Of a stretch of DNA of 34,397 bases, positions 9,481 through 18,369 are shown in pieces; within the stretch, counting starts at the first letter, position 1; each line of letters opens with the position of its first letter. The notes below the pieces were generated by a model. That model was given only the letters and a program-made list of their open reading frames with translations, made no database searches and had not been told where the DNA came from. Made by a program: the position numbers and the translations under genes. The stretch comes from Methanomicrobiales archaeon (GTDB taxonomy: Archaea > Halobacteriota > Methanomicrobia > Methanomicrobiales > Methanospirillaceae). The DNA is taken from positions 1 to 34,397 of the forward strand of contig JAAYCY010000020.1 in NCBI GenBank assembly GCA_012729535.1. Reading direction: 5' to 3'.

Positions 9481-11178
9481 TCATGGTTTTACCCATGAAG
9501 AACAGCATTGATCCGTCTGTTTTTCGGGCACACCATTTTTAAGCCAACACCTGGCTGAAGTCCCCTGAACTCCGGGTTTAACATATGTACATGCGACACA
9601 TTGAGAATCCTGCTCACATGCCTGGACACAAAGTAATGGATCATCAGAAGAAAGATCAAACGAAGAATAATCTAGGCCAGGTAAATTAATATTTTCTTCA
9701 GGTTCATAATTACCCGTTACGTTTATCACGGCAGGCTCAATTATTGCAATTTCATTCATATCAACTGGCTCTGCTTCCTTAATAATACCCTCATTAATTA
9801 CTGGGTATACAGGTTCATACGCTGGAAAAGGCAGAATTGTCGCCTTGAAATCTTTGGGAACGGTTGCAGGAGTTGGAGTTGGGGTTGCTTGTTCTCGTGC
9901 ACAGCTACATTTTGCTTTTCCGACAACCGGTGAATCGTGGGGATCATCTCCTGCCACACGGTCAAGGTCAAGCTGAGTAATAAACGCCCCATCAAGACAC
10001 CAGTCATTCTTTTGATGACTTAAATCAGGACCAACATCCATCCAGTACGTTGAGCCCCAAGTATCATAACCGGTTGGTTTTGAGCATTGGACCTGCCCGA
10101 TAACAGGTGAATCCATAGGATCAGACCCAGCAGCAGCATCAAGATCAATTCCGGTGATATAACTTCCCTGAGGACACCAGGACCCGAGCATACTATGACT
10201 GCTTATCCCCTTTGTTTCAATCTGAAACCATTCGCTTTTTTCCCATTTGTGACTTTTTGCTCCTTTTATCTTACAGCACTTTGCCTGACCAATAACCGGA
10301 GTATCCATGTCGCTAAGAGAGCGATCCCCATCCAGATCCAATGCAGTGAGATAACTTCCTTCTGGACAATACTGGGATTTTCCATGACTGTTTATCCCTC
10401 CTGTCTCAATTGGTATCCATGAACAATCTGACCAACCCGGAGTAGGGATTCCATAAATCCAGTTATATGCGTATGATGTCGGACGATAGGTACTACTTGA
10501 ACCTTGATTCCAGGATGCAACTCCTACCACATGACCTGCTTTGTTAATTATCGGACCTCCGGAATCTCCAGGACAGGAGTGTAATTGTGCATTTTTAAAA
10601 CTGATTCCACCCCATCCACTTCCATCAACCGCAACTTCCATCTTCATTTTCCCCTTTGATGGAGATTTGCAATCAGTACCTGTGGCACCAAAACCAACTA
10701 ATGTTAATTTTTCACCAACAAGTGGAATATTCCATGGATTCTCAACGGAAATAGGATTTACCAGGGCAACCGAAGATGCCGGCTGATCAAGTTCAATCAC
10801 AGAATAATCCTCCCGAAGCCATCCCCTTTTTCCATATTCAGGGTGAATCCTGACGTCACCGGATATAGAAATATCCTGCCTGATATTTGGATTATTAACG
10901 GGTCTGACATCATGGAGAATAAATTGTGCACGATTCCCACAATTGTTCCCAAAATCGTCGCAAAAACAATGTCCTGCAGCCAGGACCAGATTATCAGTTA
11001 TCAACGTCGCCGAGCAGCCACCAACAGTTCCCACCGCTTCAAGCTCTCCTTCGGGAACAGGGGAACCTTGTGATAATGCCTGCTCAATTTTTCCGATATT
11101 ATCATCTGCAAATCCGGTATTTATACATAATAACACCGTAAAAATGCAAAAAAATATCAGAATAACACCTATTTTCAT
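9481..11178 (-). CDS. Secreted trypsin-like serine protease with Cys repeats and a C-terminal PAN domain
   Basis: A signal peptide (residues 1-24, cleaved near GFA-DD) is followed by a chymotrypsin-fold S1 protease domain (about 45-245). The catalytic triad is visible: H70 in AAGHC, D124 in REDYSVIEL and S206 in CPGDSGGP. Three repeats of about 55-60 residues follow (about 250-430), each with WCxxGSYxTxxDLD, then D-SPVIGQ-x-KC. They resemble no domain I can name. A Thr-Pro linker (TPTPTPATVP) leads through an acidic segment to one PAN/apple-like domain (about 496-565, with TYVKPGVQG and CWLKNGVP). The start is supported by GAGGTG 5 bases before the ATG. It probably cleaves proteins at or outside the cell envelope, with the repeats and PAN domain giving targeting. 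The order S1-repeats-PAN is unusual for an archaeon and may have come by transfer from bacteria or eukaryotes. Confidence 0.85.
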   Translation of the reverse strand: MKIGVILIFFCIFTVLLCINTGFADDNIGKIEQALSQGSPVPEGELEAVGTVGGCSATLITDNLVLAAGHCFCDDFGNNCGNRAQFILHDVRPVNNPNIRQDISISGDVRIHPEYGKRGWLREDYSVIELDQPASSVALVNPISVENPWNIPLVGEKLTLVGFGATGTDCKSPSKGKMKMEVAVDGSGWGGISFKNAQLHSCPGDSGGPIINKAGHVVGVASWNQGSSSTYRPTSYAYNWIYGIPTPGWSDCSWIPIETGGINSHGKSQYCPEGSYLTALDLDGDRSLSDMDTPVIGQAKCCKIKGAKSHKWEKSEWFQIETKGISSHSMLGSWCPQGSYITGIDLDAAAGSDPMDSPVIGQVQCSKPTGYDTWGSTYWMDVGPDLSHQKNDWCLDGAFITQLDLDRVAGDDPHDSPVVGKAKCSCAREQATPTPTPATVPKDFKATILPFPAYEPVYPVINEGIIKEAEPVDMNEIAIIEPAVINVTGNYEPEENINLPGLDYSSFDLSSDDPLLCVQACEQDSQCVACTYVKPGVQGTSARCWLKNGVPEKQTDQCCSSWVKP

Positions 11179-11567
11179 GCTTCACCTCTTTGATAATTTA
11201 AACTTCTATTATCACCACAATTACTGACCGCGAAATCTTTTTTTTACAATTTTCCTCAATTACATTCAAACGGTTTTCATCGATCCTGAAAACCAGAAAA
11301 ACAAAATGGGCCTGATAAATCAAAAACAAACCTGAACCGTGAATCCTCCTCCATTATTCAGGGGTTAAATTAAAAAGATCTAATTTGACCCATGAGTTGT
11401 TAATAGGTATTTCATACCATAAGAGTATGCACAGCAAAATTGCCATGCATATGGTTTTTTACTGTATCATGTCAGACACAAGGTATTCGGATTTTTTGTT
11501 ACACTCCGGTTATGGACTTTTAAAGTTCTGGGCGATAGATATATCAAAATCTGATATTTTATTATCC
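11179..11567. other. Intergenic stretch between transporter and protease
   Basis: I see no coding frame. A perfect 8-bp stem with a 7-base loop (GGTTTTCA/TGAAAACC, 11272-11294) lies 94 bases upstream of the protease start. It may be an operator or the 3' stem of the transporter transcript. The rest is A/T-rich. Confidence 0.35.
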
Positions 11568-12623
11568 CTACTTATCATGTTCATGAAAATGATGAAGGTC
11601 AGGAGTATGGGAATGGGAATGAACAATTTTTTCATGTTCATGAGGATGAGCATGCACTACATCTTCCATACCCGGACTATGATGGACATGATGACCATCA
11701 TCGTGACTGTGCCGGTGTTCATGCTGTATCGCGAGATGAATATGGCGATGACTATGCTGTTCGGTTGCAATAAGCCAGGCTCCAACAGCCATCAGCGGTA
11801 GACTCAGCAATAATTGCAGCCCCGGACTTTCACCCGGAAGCGGAAGGGAAAGAACAAGGCCAATAAAGGGAGCGGTCGCAAATAACGCCCCGGTCCGTGC
11901 TGACCCCAGAACTCTCATCGCCCTGATGACAAAGAAGATTGAAAATCCGTACCCAAGGCACCCGATAATCAGGGCGGCCGGAATAATTCCGACGGTTGGA
12001 AATGGCTCGCCTATGGCCTGACCTAGGCAGACACTAAAAATACCTGCAACTAACCCCTTGATCATAACAATCTGGGCAGGCTCTTTTCCGGATATGACCC
12101 GGGTAAAATTATTGTCAAGGCCCCAACACAAACATGCCAGGATGATAAGGATTGAACCAGGAGAAAGACCAAAAGTTCCGGAAGAGTCATACGATAACAA
12201 AAGTCCGCCGGATACCACTGCAATAATTGCACAAATTCCTCTTTTTCCGAGAGGTTCACGAAATCCGATAACCGCAATAAGAGTTGTGAACGCCAGCTCG
12301 GCATTAAGGAGCAGCGAAGCAGTTGACGCAGGAGTGGTAGTAAGGCCGACCATACAGAGGATTGGACCGATAACACTCCCAAAGACAATAACTCCCATAA
12401 GCCAGGGAAGATCAGTTCTCCGAATTGGAGACTCATTTTTCCCTTCCGGATTTGTGAGTCTCCGGATGATGAGCCCCCCAATCCCGGCTCCGACATACAG
12501 CAACCCGGCAAGAGTGACCGGCCCGATATTGAAAAGGAGAATTCTGGAAGCTGGAACTACTGCACCAAACAAAGCAGCAGCGAGAAGTGCCATCAGTATT
12601 GCATCCAGGTCAGAACGCTTCAT
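11568..12623 (-). CDS. DMT/EamA-family transporter with a histidine-rich C-terminal tail
   Basis: This is an integral membrane protein of the drug/metabolite transporter superfamily. The membrane part shows the EamA pattern of two five-helix repeats (ALLAAALFGAVVPAS at the start; a second repeat beginning LSPGSILIILACLCWG). The last 64 residues form a hydrophilic tail with 23 histidines in H-x-H and H-H patterns, which should bind transition metals such as Ni, Co, Zn or Cu. A metal substrate or metal-sensing role is therefore plausible but unproven, as EamA proteins usually carry organic metabolites. I chose the ATG that opens MKRSDLDAIL; in-frame alternatives are an ATG at 12656 and a TTG at 12674, none with a good ribosome site. 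A relic of a second tail lies at 4056-4165. Confidence 0.8.
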   Translation of the reverse strand: MKRSDLDAILMALLAAALFGAVVPASRILLFNIGPVTLAGLLYVGAGIGGLIIRRLTNPEGKNESPIRRTDLPWLMGVIVFGSVIGPILCMVGLTTTPASTASLLLNAELAFTTLIAVIGFREPLGKRGICAIIAVVSGGLLLSYDSSGTFGLSPGSILIILACLCWGLDNNFTRVISGKEPAQIVMIKGLVAGIFSVCLGQAIGEPFPTVGIIPAALIIGCLGYGFSIFFVIRAMRVLGSARTGALFATAPFIGLVLSLPLPGESPGLQLLLSLPLMAVGAWLIATEQHSHRHIHLAIQHEHRHSHDDGHHVHHSPGMEDVVHAHPHEHEKIVHSHSHTPDLHHFHEHDK

Positions 12624-12833
12624 GATTGATATTTGTTTTTCTGAAAGAAAAGACATTTGGCAGGGAATTAACAAGATTTTGAAAAAATGGAAGAGAAATG
12701 AAAATTATTTGGATCCTTGTGTGCAGATAATGTTACGAATTTTGAAATGTTATCATCCGGACGGGATGAACGGTTAGTTTATCCTAAGAACCTCTTAATG
12801 TGTCAAAACAAAAAAATAAAAAAAGTCTGTAGA

Positions 12834-14786
12834 TCAGGGGAGAACAATGTTAAAGGAATTATCAAACACATCAAGCATGCCAACAAACGTATCAAATACC
12901 GCTGAATCTCCTGTTGTGGTGACACTTGCCGGAGTCACGGATGGATCTAGGGCAAGCTGTTCAAGGGTTTTTCTTGGCATCCTCACCGTCGCATCTGCAA
13001 TAGATGAACTCACATCCACATAGTAAACAAGAACATTATTCTTTACCTGGAGTAAAGCCTGATCACCGGTATCTGAGAGAAACAGATTAATCTGGAAGTC
13101 CTGACCTACTGCTTTTTCTCCATTTACCCTGACGGATATGTAGTCAAGTAACTGACTCATGGTCATAGCAGACATGATGTCTTCAGATATTCCGCTGGCT
13201 ATCATTTTCTGTGGTTCGGCACTTCGAAGGTCTCGGGCAGCCATCAGATATGCATTCCTTGCAGTTCCGGATACAGACTGGTATCCAAGTTGTTCAAGAG
13301 CTGCAGCTTCCATCTCCCGGGCAGCCATGTTGGTAGGATCAGCAAAGACAAGATAATGTGCAATGGAGGCTACCAGTTGATATTCGCCTGCATCGTAGTC
13401 ATTTTGGAGCTGTCGCAGAGCTGCATCGGCACCACCCATGTATTCAGTCAGGACCTGGGCGTATTCCTCCGGAGGAACCCGATTTAAGTTAATCGGATTT
13501 GCATCATAAAATCCGAGGTATTTCTGGTATGTGGCTTTTACTCCCATGTAGATCTGTCCATAAAATCCATAGGTATACCAGTACTCTTTGAGTGATTCAG
13601 GAACCTCAATCATGTTTGCAATCTCATCCATGGTATACCCCTTGTTCATGAGATTCAGTGTCTGATCATTGACATATTTGTACAAATCACGCTGATTTTC
13701 AAGGATTTCTCTGACCTTATCATTGCCATATCGTGGCCAGTGGTGAGAACTGAGCATGACCTCTGCCTTGTCTCCATATAACTCGAGAACTTCTTTTAAC
13801 GCATTTGACCAGGCAAGCGGATCTCTGACCTGTGCTCCCCGCAGAGTCAGAATGTTATGGAATGTTGCAGTACAGTCTTCAGCAACCAAAAGTGCATTCT
13901 TTTGAGGGAACCAGATATCAAGTTCCACCGGAGCTTCCGTGTTTGCGGTCAGATGGAATTCCATGTGAACACCGTCAACGGTTACCTGCTGTCCGGTATG
14001 GGTGATATCAAGAGTCGGAGGAATCAATGATATCGTACCAATAGAAGGAGTTTTTCCAAGACCAATGTCAACATTCCCTTTGGCATCCTTTGGAAGCTGA
14101 GTTCCGTACTGATATGTTGCCCTCCGGAACATTGCATTTCCGGCATAGACATTCTCACTCAGTGCATGTTCCATAAAATGTTCCGGAGCGATTACCTCAA
14201 CCCAGCCTGCATCAACATCCTCCTGGGTAGTTACTCCTTTCACTCCCTGGTAGTGATCTACATGAGGATGTGTGTAAATGACTGCTTTTACCGGATAATC
14301 TCCAATGGTCTGATTCACAGTATCCATCGCTGCTTTTGCAGTTTCAACCGTGACCATCGGGTCCACAACAATCCACCCGGTTTCTCCTTTTACAAGGGTC
14401 ATAGAGGTGACATCATATCCCCTGACCTGGTAAATCCCGTCAGTAACATTATACAGCCCATTGATGTTGTTGAGCTGTGCCTGCCTGTAGAGGAGGGGAT
14501 TTATGGTATTCGGACATGTAGGTTCTTCTAAAAATTCATATGCCGACATGTTCCAGGAATCAACACCCGGATAGGCCGAGGGAATAACCAGGGGATCATC
14601 GGTGGCCATAAATCCCCGGTTAGCGAAATCAAAGTCTTCGTCGTTATTCTCCCATGCAGGAGTGTTATTTAACTCTGCATTCACTGCAATCGTATAATCT
14701 GTAGCATCATTCCGATCATCTGCACATGCTATCCCACAGAGGAATACCAGACAGAGCAAAACAAGGATTACCCATCTCTTTTTCAT
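12834..14786 (-). CDS. Secreted SdsA1/BDS1-type alkyl sulfatase
   Basis: The 650-residue product has a signal peptide (1-22, ending IACA-DD) and the length expected for class III alkyl sulfatases, which hydrolyse sulfate esters such as dodecyl sulfate to alcohol and sulfate. The metallo-beta-lactamase motif THPHVDHYQG gives the zinc ligands H173, H175, D177 and H178. Further family motifs are FMEHALSENVYAGNAM, LLVAEDCTATFHN and SSHHWPRYG. A helical dimerisation region follows, then an SCP2-like C-terminal domain (about 530-650) that in this family holds the alkyl chain. The enzyme should act outside the membrane. No sulfate transporter or alcohol-oxidising gene is adjacent, so it appears to be a single-gene unit. 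Its role in a methanogen could be detoxifying surfactants or scavenging alcohols; the latter is speculative. Confidence 0.88.
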   Translation of the reverse strand: MKKRWVILVLLCLVFLCGIACADDRNDATDYTIAVNAELNNTPAWENNDEDFDFANRGFMATDDPLVIPSAYPGVDSWNMSAYEFLEEPTCPNTINPLLYRQAQLNNINGLYNVTDGIYQVRGYDVTSMTLVKGETGWIVVDPMVTVETAKAAMDTVNQTIGDYPVKAVIYTHPHVDHYQGVKGVTTQEDVDAGWVEVIAPEHFMEHALSENVYAGNAMFRRATYQYGTQLPKDAKGNVDIGLGKTPSIGTISLIPPTLDITHTGQQVTVDGVHMEFHLTANTEAPVELDIWFPQKNALLVAEDCTATFHNILTLRGAQVRDPLAWSNALKEVLELYGDKAEVMLSSHHWPRYGNDKVREILENQRDLYKYVNDQTLNLMNKGYTMDEIANMIEVPESLKEYWYTYGFYGQIYMGVKATYQKYLGFYDANPINLNRVPPEEYAQVLTEYMGGADAALRQLQNDYDAGEYQLVASIAHYLVFADPTNMAAREMEAAALEQLGYQSVSGTARNAYLMAARDLRSAEPQKMIASGISEDIMSAMTMSQLLDYISVRVNGEKAVGQDFQINLFLSDTGDQALLQVKNNVLVYYVDVSSSIADATVRMPRKTLEQLALDPSVTPASVTTTGDSAVFDTFVGMLDVFDNSFNIVLP

Positions 14787-14961
14787 GCGTCAACATGAGT
14801 TGTAGTTATTTATTTGTACTTAAATCAGTCGATTTGAACTGGTGAAATTATCGTTACCCATATAACCACATATTCAACAAAATTTACCCTGATAAGCGCA
14901 AAAGATCTATTATTCCACTTAATTTTTATGCCTAAACATTAACGGGGATTAATAACGATCA

Positions 14962-14971
14962 TATATAAATA
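14962..14971 (+). promoter_or_regulatory. TATA box for the GH13 gene
   Basis: TATATAAATA is a strong match to an archaeal TATA box. Initiation about 25 bases downstream (near 14996) would give a very short leader carrying the ribosome site. A perfect 10-bp palindrome, TGCATATGCA (14974-14983), lies just after it and may be an operator. Confidence 0.55.
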
Positions 14972-14995
14972 TCTGCATATGCATGATACTTCATC

Positions 14996-15011
14996 ATAGG
15001 AGGTATCCTAT
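14996..15011 (+). promoter_or_regulatory. Dyad containing the ribosome-binding site and start codon
   Basis: GGAGGT at 14999-15004 lies 5 bases before the ATG at 15010 and decides that start over the in-frame ATG at 14983. The site lies in a perfect dyad, ATAGGA-GGTA-TCCTAT, whose second arm reaches into the start codon, so pairing could mask translation initiation. Confidence 0.55.
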
Positions 15012-16863
15012 GAACCTGCTAGACTTAACAAAACTAGGACCAAGGGAGACATCTCCCGGAACATTTCATTTTGGCCTTTTATTACCGGATATCTCACCAG
15101 ATACAGGAAATCATCTTTTTTTGAAGATCATCCATGAATCTGATCAATTCCTTCAGAAAATCTCTCCAAAACTCTTTCCACTCGATCATTCAATCGATTC
15201 CTCGTATGGAGATTACTGGTCATCGACGATATCAATTAAACCTGAAAAAGGGTCATCACCGGAATCTGCCTGGGGCAGTAAAGGGAAATATGTGTACCGT
15301 TATTTTTTGAAAAATGATGAAAAAAATATCGAGATAGACTGGATTATCGATCCTTTTGCCCGGGAATTTGGGACCGGAAAATTATCTGCAGTCACCATGG
15401 GGTATTCTGATCATGAATGGGATGAATCAGAAAAAACCTGGAAAACTCCGGAGTTATCTGATCTTGTTGTGTATGAGCTCATGATAAGTGAATTTGCCGG
15501 CAGCATTCAAAGAGCGATAAAGCGTCTTGATTATCTTGCAGATCTTGGGATCACGTGTATTGAAATTATGCCGGTTTCCAATTCGCTGGAATCCATTGAC
15601 TGGGGTTTTTCACCAGTTGGGTATTTTGGTGTCGATGAGCGGTTTGGAAAAAGAAAAAAGTTTCAATGGTTTGTCAACGAAGCACACAAACGGGGGATAG
15701 CCATCATTATTGATTCTGTGTATGCACATACCGATGCCCAGTTTCCATATGTCTCGGTATATCGGCAGTTAAAGATGAATAAATACCCGATAAACGGCCC
15801 ATTTGCTAAAGATGAGTTTGGTGAAAGCACAGATTTTCATAAAAAATTGACCAGGGATTATTTTTTTTCCGTGAATATGTTCTGGCTGGAGAAATTCCAT
15901 GTTGATGGGTTCAGGTATGATTATGTCCCAGGATATTATGATGGTCCGACTGGTGAAGGATATGCCAACCTGGTATATAGCACCTACAAAGCAGTAAAAT
16001 CCTATCACAATACCAAAGGTTACTGGCAACGGTTTTTTAATGGTTCTGACTTCAATTTTATTCAATGTGCAGAACAACTTGAAAAACCTAAAGAAATCCT
16101 TGAAAAAACATATACCAATAGTACCTGGCAGGATAGTATTCTCTATTCAGGATCAGAAGTAGCAAAAGGGAGATCAGAGTTTCTCACGAGTTTTGGATTA
16201 TCTCTTGGTCTGGATGGTTTTTGTGAACAGGTATCAGTAAATGATGATGAGATCAAGAAATCAGCAATCCAGTACTTGGAAAATCATGATCATGCAAGGT
16301 TTATCTGTAACTTCGGACTTTCCAGCGATTATGATAATCAACTGTTATGGGAAGGAAACAGAGAGCACTGGTTTAAACTGCAACCCTATCTTATTGCCCT
16401 TTTTACCGCGAAGGGCATTCCTTTTCTGTGGCAGGGGCAGGAGTTTGGTGAGAATTACTATATTCCCGATAAAGGGTGGGGACGTGTGAAATTATTCAGA
16501 CCTGTTCGGTGGGATTATTTCTATTCTCATGAAGGAAAGAACCTCATAGCACTTGTACGGAAATTAATCCAGATTCGGAAGAATAACATTCAGTTCAGAA
16601 AAGGGGATTTTTATTTTTACAATCATCATGATTATTACCAGTCTCACCAGGTAATTCTCTTTTCAAGACGATACCAGGATAAATTTAGTTGTATTGCACT
16701 AAATTTTGGAAGTGTCAGCGAGACTGTTCCCTTCTGGTTCCCTATTGACGGGAATTATCATGAAGAACTGGAAGGCAAGGATAATCGCTCTGGAATAAAT
16801 TCAAAAGATAAAACAATGCTTACAATTCCGAGCAATTACGGCAGGATCTGGACATCTGAATAA
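15010..16863 (+). CDS. GH13 alpha-amylase family enzyme (branching enzyme / trehalohydrolase-like)
   Basis: This 617-residue cytoplasmic enzyme acts on alpha-glucans. An N-terminal beta-sandwich (about 1-140) precedes the GH13 barrel. The conserved regions are present: WGFSPVGYFGVDERFG, DGFRYDYVPGYYD (nucleophile D in FRYDYV), IQCAEQLEKP (acid/base E) and ENHDHAR (transition-state D). The order and the WGF-PVGYF motif are closest to GlgB and TreZ types rather than classical amylases. No signal peptide is seen. There is no glycogen synthase or TreY gene next to it, so the exact reaction (branching, debranching, or trehalose release) cannot be fixed from context. Expression signals are strong: a TATA box, GGAGGT and a possible RNA dyad. 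Confidence 0.85.
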   Translation: MNLLDLTKLGPRETSPGTFHFGLLLPDISPDTGNHLFLKIIHESDQFLQKISPKLFPLDHSIDSSYGDYWSSTISIKPEKGSSPESAWGSKGKYVYRYFLKNDEKNIEIDWIIDPFAREFGTGKLSAVTMGYSDHEWDESEKTWKTPELSDLVVYELMISEFAGSIQRAIKRLDYLADLGITCIEIMPVSNSLESIDWGFSPVGYFGVDERFGKRKKFQWFVNEAHKRGIAIIIDSVYAHTDAQFPYVSVYRQLKMNKYPINGPFAKDEFGESTDFHKKLTRDYFFSVNMFWLEKFHVDGFRYDYVPGYYDGPTGEGYANLVYSTYKAVKSYHNTKGYWQRFFNGSDFNFIQCAEQLEKPKEILEKTYTNSTWQDSILYSGSEVAKGRSEFLTSFGLSLGLDGFCEQVSVNDDEIKKSAIQYLENHDHARFICNFGLSSDYDNQLLWEGNREHWFKLQPYLIALFTAKGIPFLWQGQEFGENYYIPDKGWGRVKLFRPVRWDYFYSHEGKNLIALVRKLIQIRKNNIQFRKGDFYFYNHHDYYQSHQVILFSRRYQDKFSCIALNFGSVSETVPFWFPIDGNYHEELEGKDNRSGINSKDKTMLTIPSNYGRIWTSE

Positions 16864-16910
16864 CTACTACCTTGTTTTTCTCTTATCTCCGGTAATTTTA
16901 TAAAAAACTG

Positions 16911-17330
16911 ATGAAGTTTTATATAGGAAGTCTTCTTGGAGATAAAGCAGAGAAGCTTTTCGAGAGTATCGTTCTTGACGGACTCCCGATTGACGTGAAT
17001 AAAAAAGTAAATGAAGGAATTTTTGATATCGGGATTGTTTCCCTGCCCTTCTCCCGGGCATCCAGGGACCAGAATGTTACCCTCTGCTGGCCAGAAGAGG
17101 GTGCTTTTGCCCTCCCACAAGTTCTGATTCAGAAAAACGGGGCCAGCGAGGAAGCACTGAGGGTTAGTAATTATCTCCTCTCGGAGGATGCCCAGAAATT
17201 CATCTCCGATGTAGGCGTTATGATTCCGGTAAATCCCGTTGTTCCTCTGCCCCGTGAAGTAGAAGAGAACAACATGTCATTATACTGGAAAGGATGGGAC
17301 TGGTTTATATCCGGGATAAATACAGTATAA
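16911..17330 (+). pseudogene. C-terminal fragment of a periplasmic-binding-protein-like gene
   Basis: The 139-residue frame matches only the C-terminal part of the binding-protein-like product at 21974-22891. Shared features are FDIGI/YDIGI, P-EG-x-x-LPQV, K-x-GA-E, LL-x-ED-Q and a final GW. The N-terminal lobe, about 170 residues in the paralogue, is absent; the frame begins 48 bases after the GH13 stop with no ribosome site. I infer a truncated gene left by a deletion whose breakpoint is near 16905. A functional single-lobe protein is possible but less likely. A T-run terminator follows the stop. Confidence 0.6.
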
Positions 17331-17349
17331 CCTGCAGTGTTCAATAATC

Positions 17350-17357
17350 TTTTTTTT
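17350..17357 (+). terminator. T-run terminator
   Basis: Eight consecutive T residues lie 20 bases after the stop of the binding-protein fragment and upstream of a TATA-like TTTTATA (about 17386-17392) that may drive the next gene. Confidence 0.5.
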
Positions 17358-17451
17358 TTATTTTCTTCATCAATAACAGAAGTAAAATTTTATACAGGTG
17401 CAAAAATTGAACCCAAAGATGTAACATATATCCAAACTAAGATGAAAATCA

Positions 17452-18273
17452 ATGTCTCAGTCACCGGATAGTAAAAACTCCAGTAGTTCAAAGATTACCT
17501 GGAAATGCACGGTATGCGGTTTTCTTTTTCAGGGAGAAAAACCCCCGAAAGGATGTCCTCATTGTCATAGTCCGACAGGTGAATTCATCCCGGCACATAC
17601 TGACCCATTAACCTATCCAAAAGAGGAATTTGACGTACTTCTCATAAACGGGAGTTCCCACCGGGCGGGAAATACGGGAATAATGACCGATATCGCAGAA
17701 GAAGTCCTAAAGGAAAGAAATATTTCGTACCGAAGGTTTAATCTGAATGAATATACCATCGATCATTGCTGGTGCTGCTATGCGGTCAGGGCACAGTCCT
17801 GCGATTATCCATGTCGCAATAAGGACGATGATATGCATGTATTTCATCAGATGCTGGCAAACACACGGGCAGTTATTATCGCTTCACCCATCAACTGGAA
17901 CAGCATGTCAGCCAGGCTGAAGACGTTTCTTGACCGGACAACCTGTATGCAAAACCTCTACCATCTGCAAAAACCCGGACTGACACATGGGAAGATAGTA
18001 GGAATCCTGGTCTGTGGTCATGAAGATGGGGGCATTAAGACTGCCATGGACATTTTTCTAAATTTTCAACAGTTGGGATACATCCTTGCTCCGTTTGGTA
18101 TTGCGTACCGGACCCATGGTGCCGAGTATACCAGTAATGTGGATCGGGAGTTTTTTACTAACGATGAGTTATTCCGTACATATACCCGGGGTGTTGTAAG
18201 CAATGTTGTGGAAATGATGAACCTGAATGTTGAGGGGATACTAAAAGAGAAAATCATCCCGGTATCTGAATAA
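17452..18273 (+). CDS. Rubredoxin-like / flavodoxin-fold oxidoreductase fusion
   Basis: The 273-residue cytoplasmic redox protein begins with a Ser-rich leader and a rubredoxin or zinc-ribbon knuckle with four cysteines, C19-x2-C22 and C35-x2-C38 (WKCTVCGF, GCPHCHSP). From about residue 58 it has a flavodoxin-like FMN-binding domain of the NADPH-dependent FMN reductase/iron-sulfur flavoprotein type (LLINGSSHRAGNTG phosphate-binding loop; ASPINWNSMSARLK). A Cys cluster, CWCCYAVRAQSCDYPC, sits where iron-sulfur flavoproteins ligate a cluster. The fused rubredoxin could pass electrons directly to FMN, as in oxygen or peroxide detoxification of anaerobes. The reaction partner is unknown. It is monocistronic, with its own upstream TATA-like element and a following T-rich terminator. 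Confidence 0.82.
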   Translation: MSQSPDSKNSSSSKITWKCTVCGFLFQGEKPPKGCPHCHSPTGEFIPAHTDPLTYPKEEFDVLLINGSSHRAGNTGIMTDIAEEVLKERNISYRRFNLNEYTIDHCWCCYAVRAQSCDYPCRNKDDDMHVFHQMLANTRAVIIASPINWNSMSARLKTFLDRTTCMQNLYHLQKPGLTHGKIVGILVCGHEDGGIKTAMDIFLNFQQLGYILAPFGIAYRTHGAEYTSNVDREFFTNDELFRTYTRGVVSNVVEMMNLNVEGILKEKIIPVSE

Positions 18274-18285
18274 TTTTTTCTTTTT
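18274..18285 (+). terminator. T-rich terminator after the flavoprotein
   Basis: The stop codon is followed directly by six T, one C and five T residues, a typical archaeal U-rich termination signal. Confidence 0.5.
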
Positions 18286-18369
18286 CAATTCTCCTGCCTG
18301 CACGAATGATTGTAAAGATCAGGAAAAACGACCAGAGATCTGAAATATTCGCAGAATAACCTGCATAGT

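Noticed and set aside
11385-11801. A Met-rich 138-codon frame on the plus strand (many M-x-M pairs)
   Set aside because: It is the complement of the CAT-rich His tail of the transporter; CAT repeats read as ATG on the other strand. No ribosome site.
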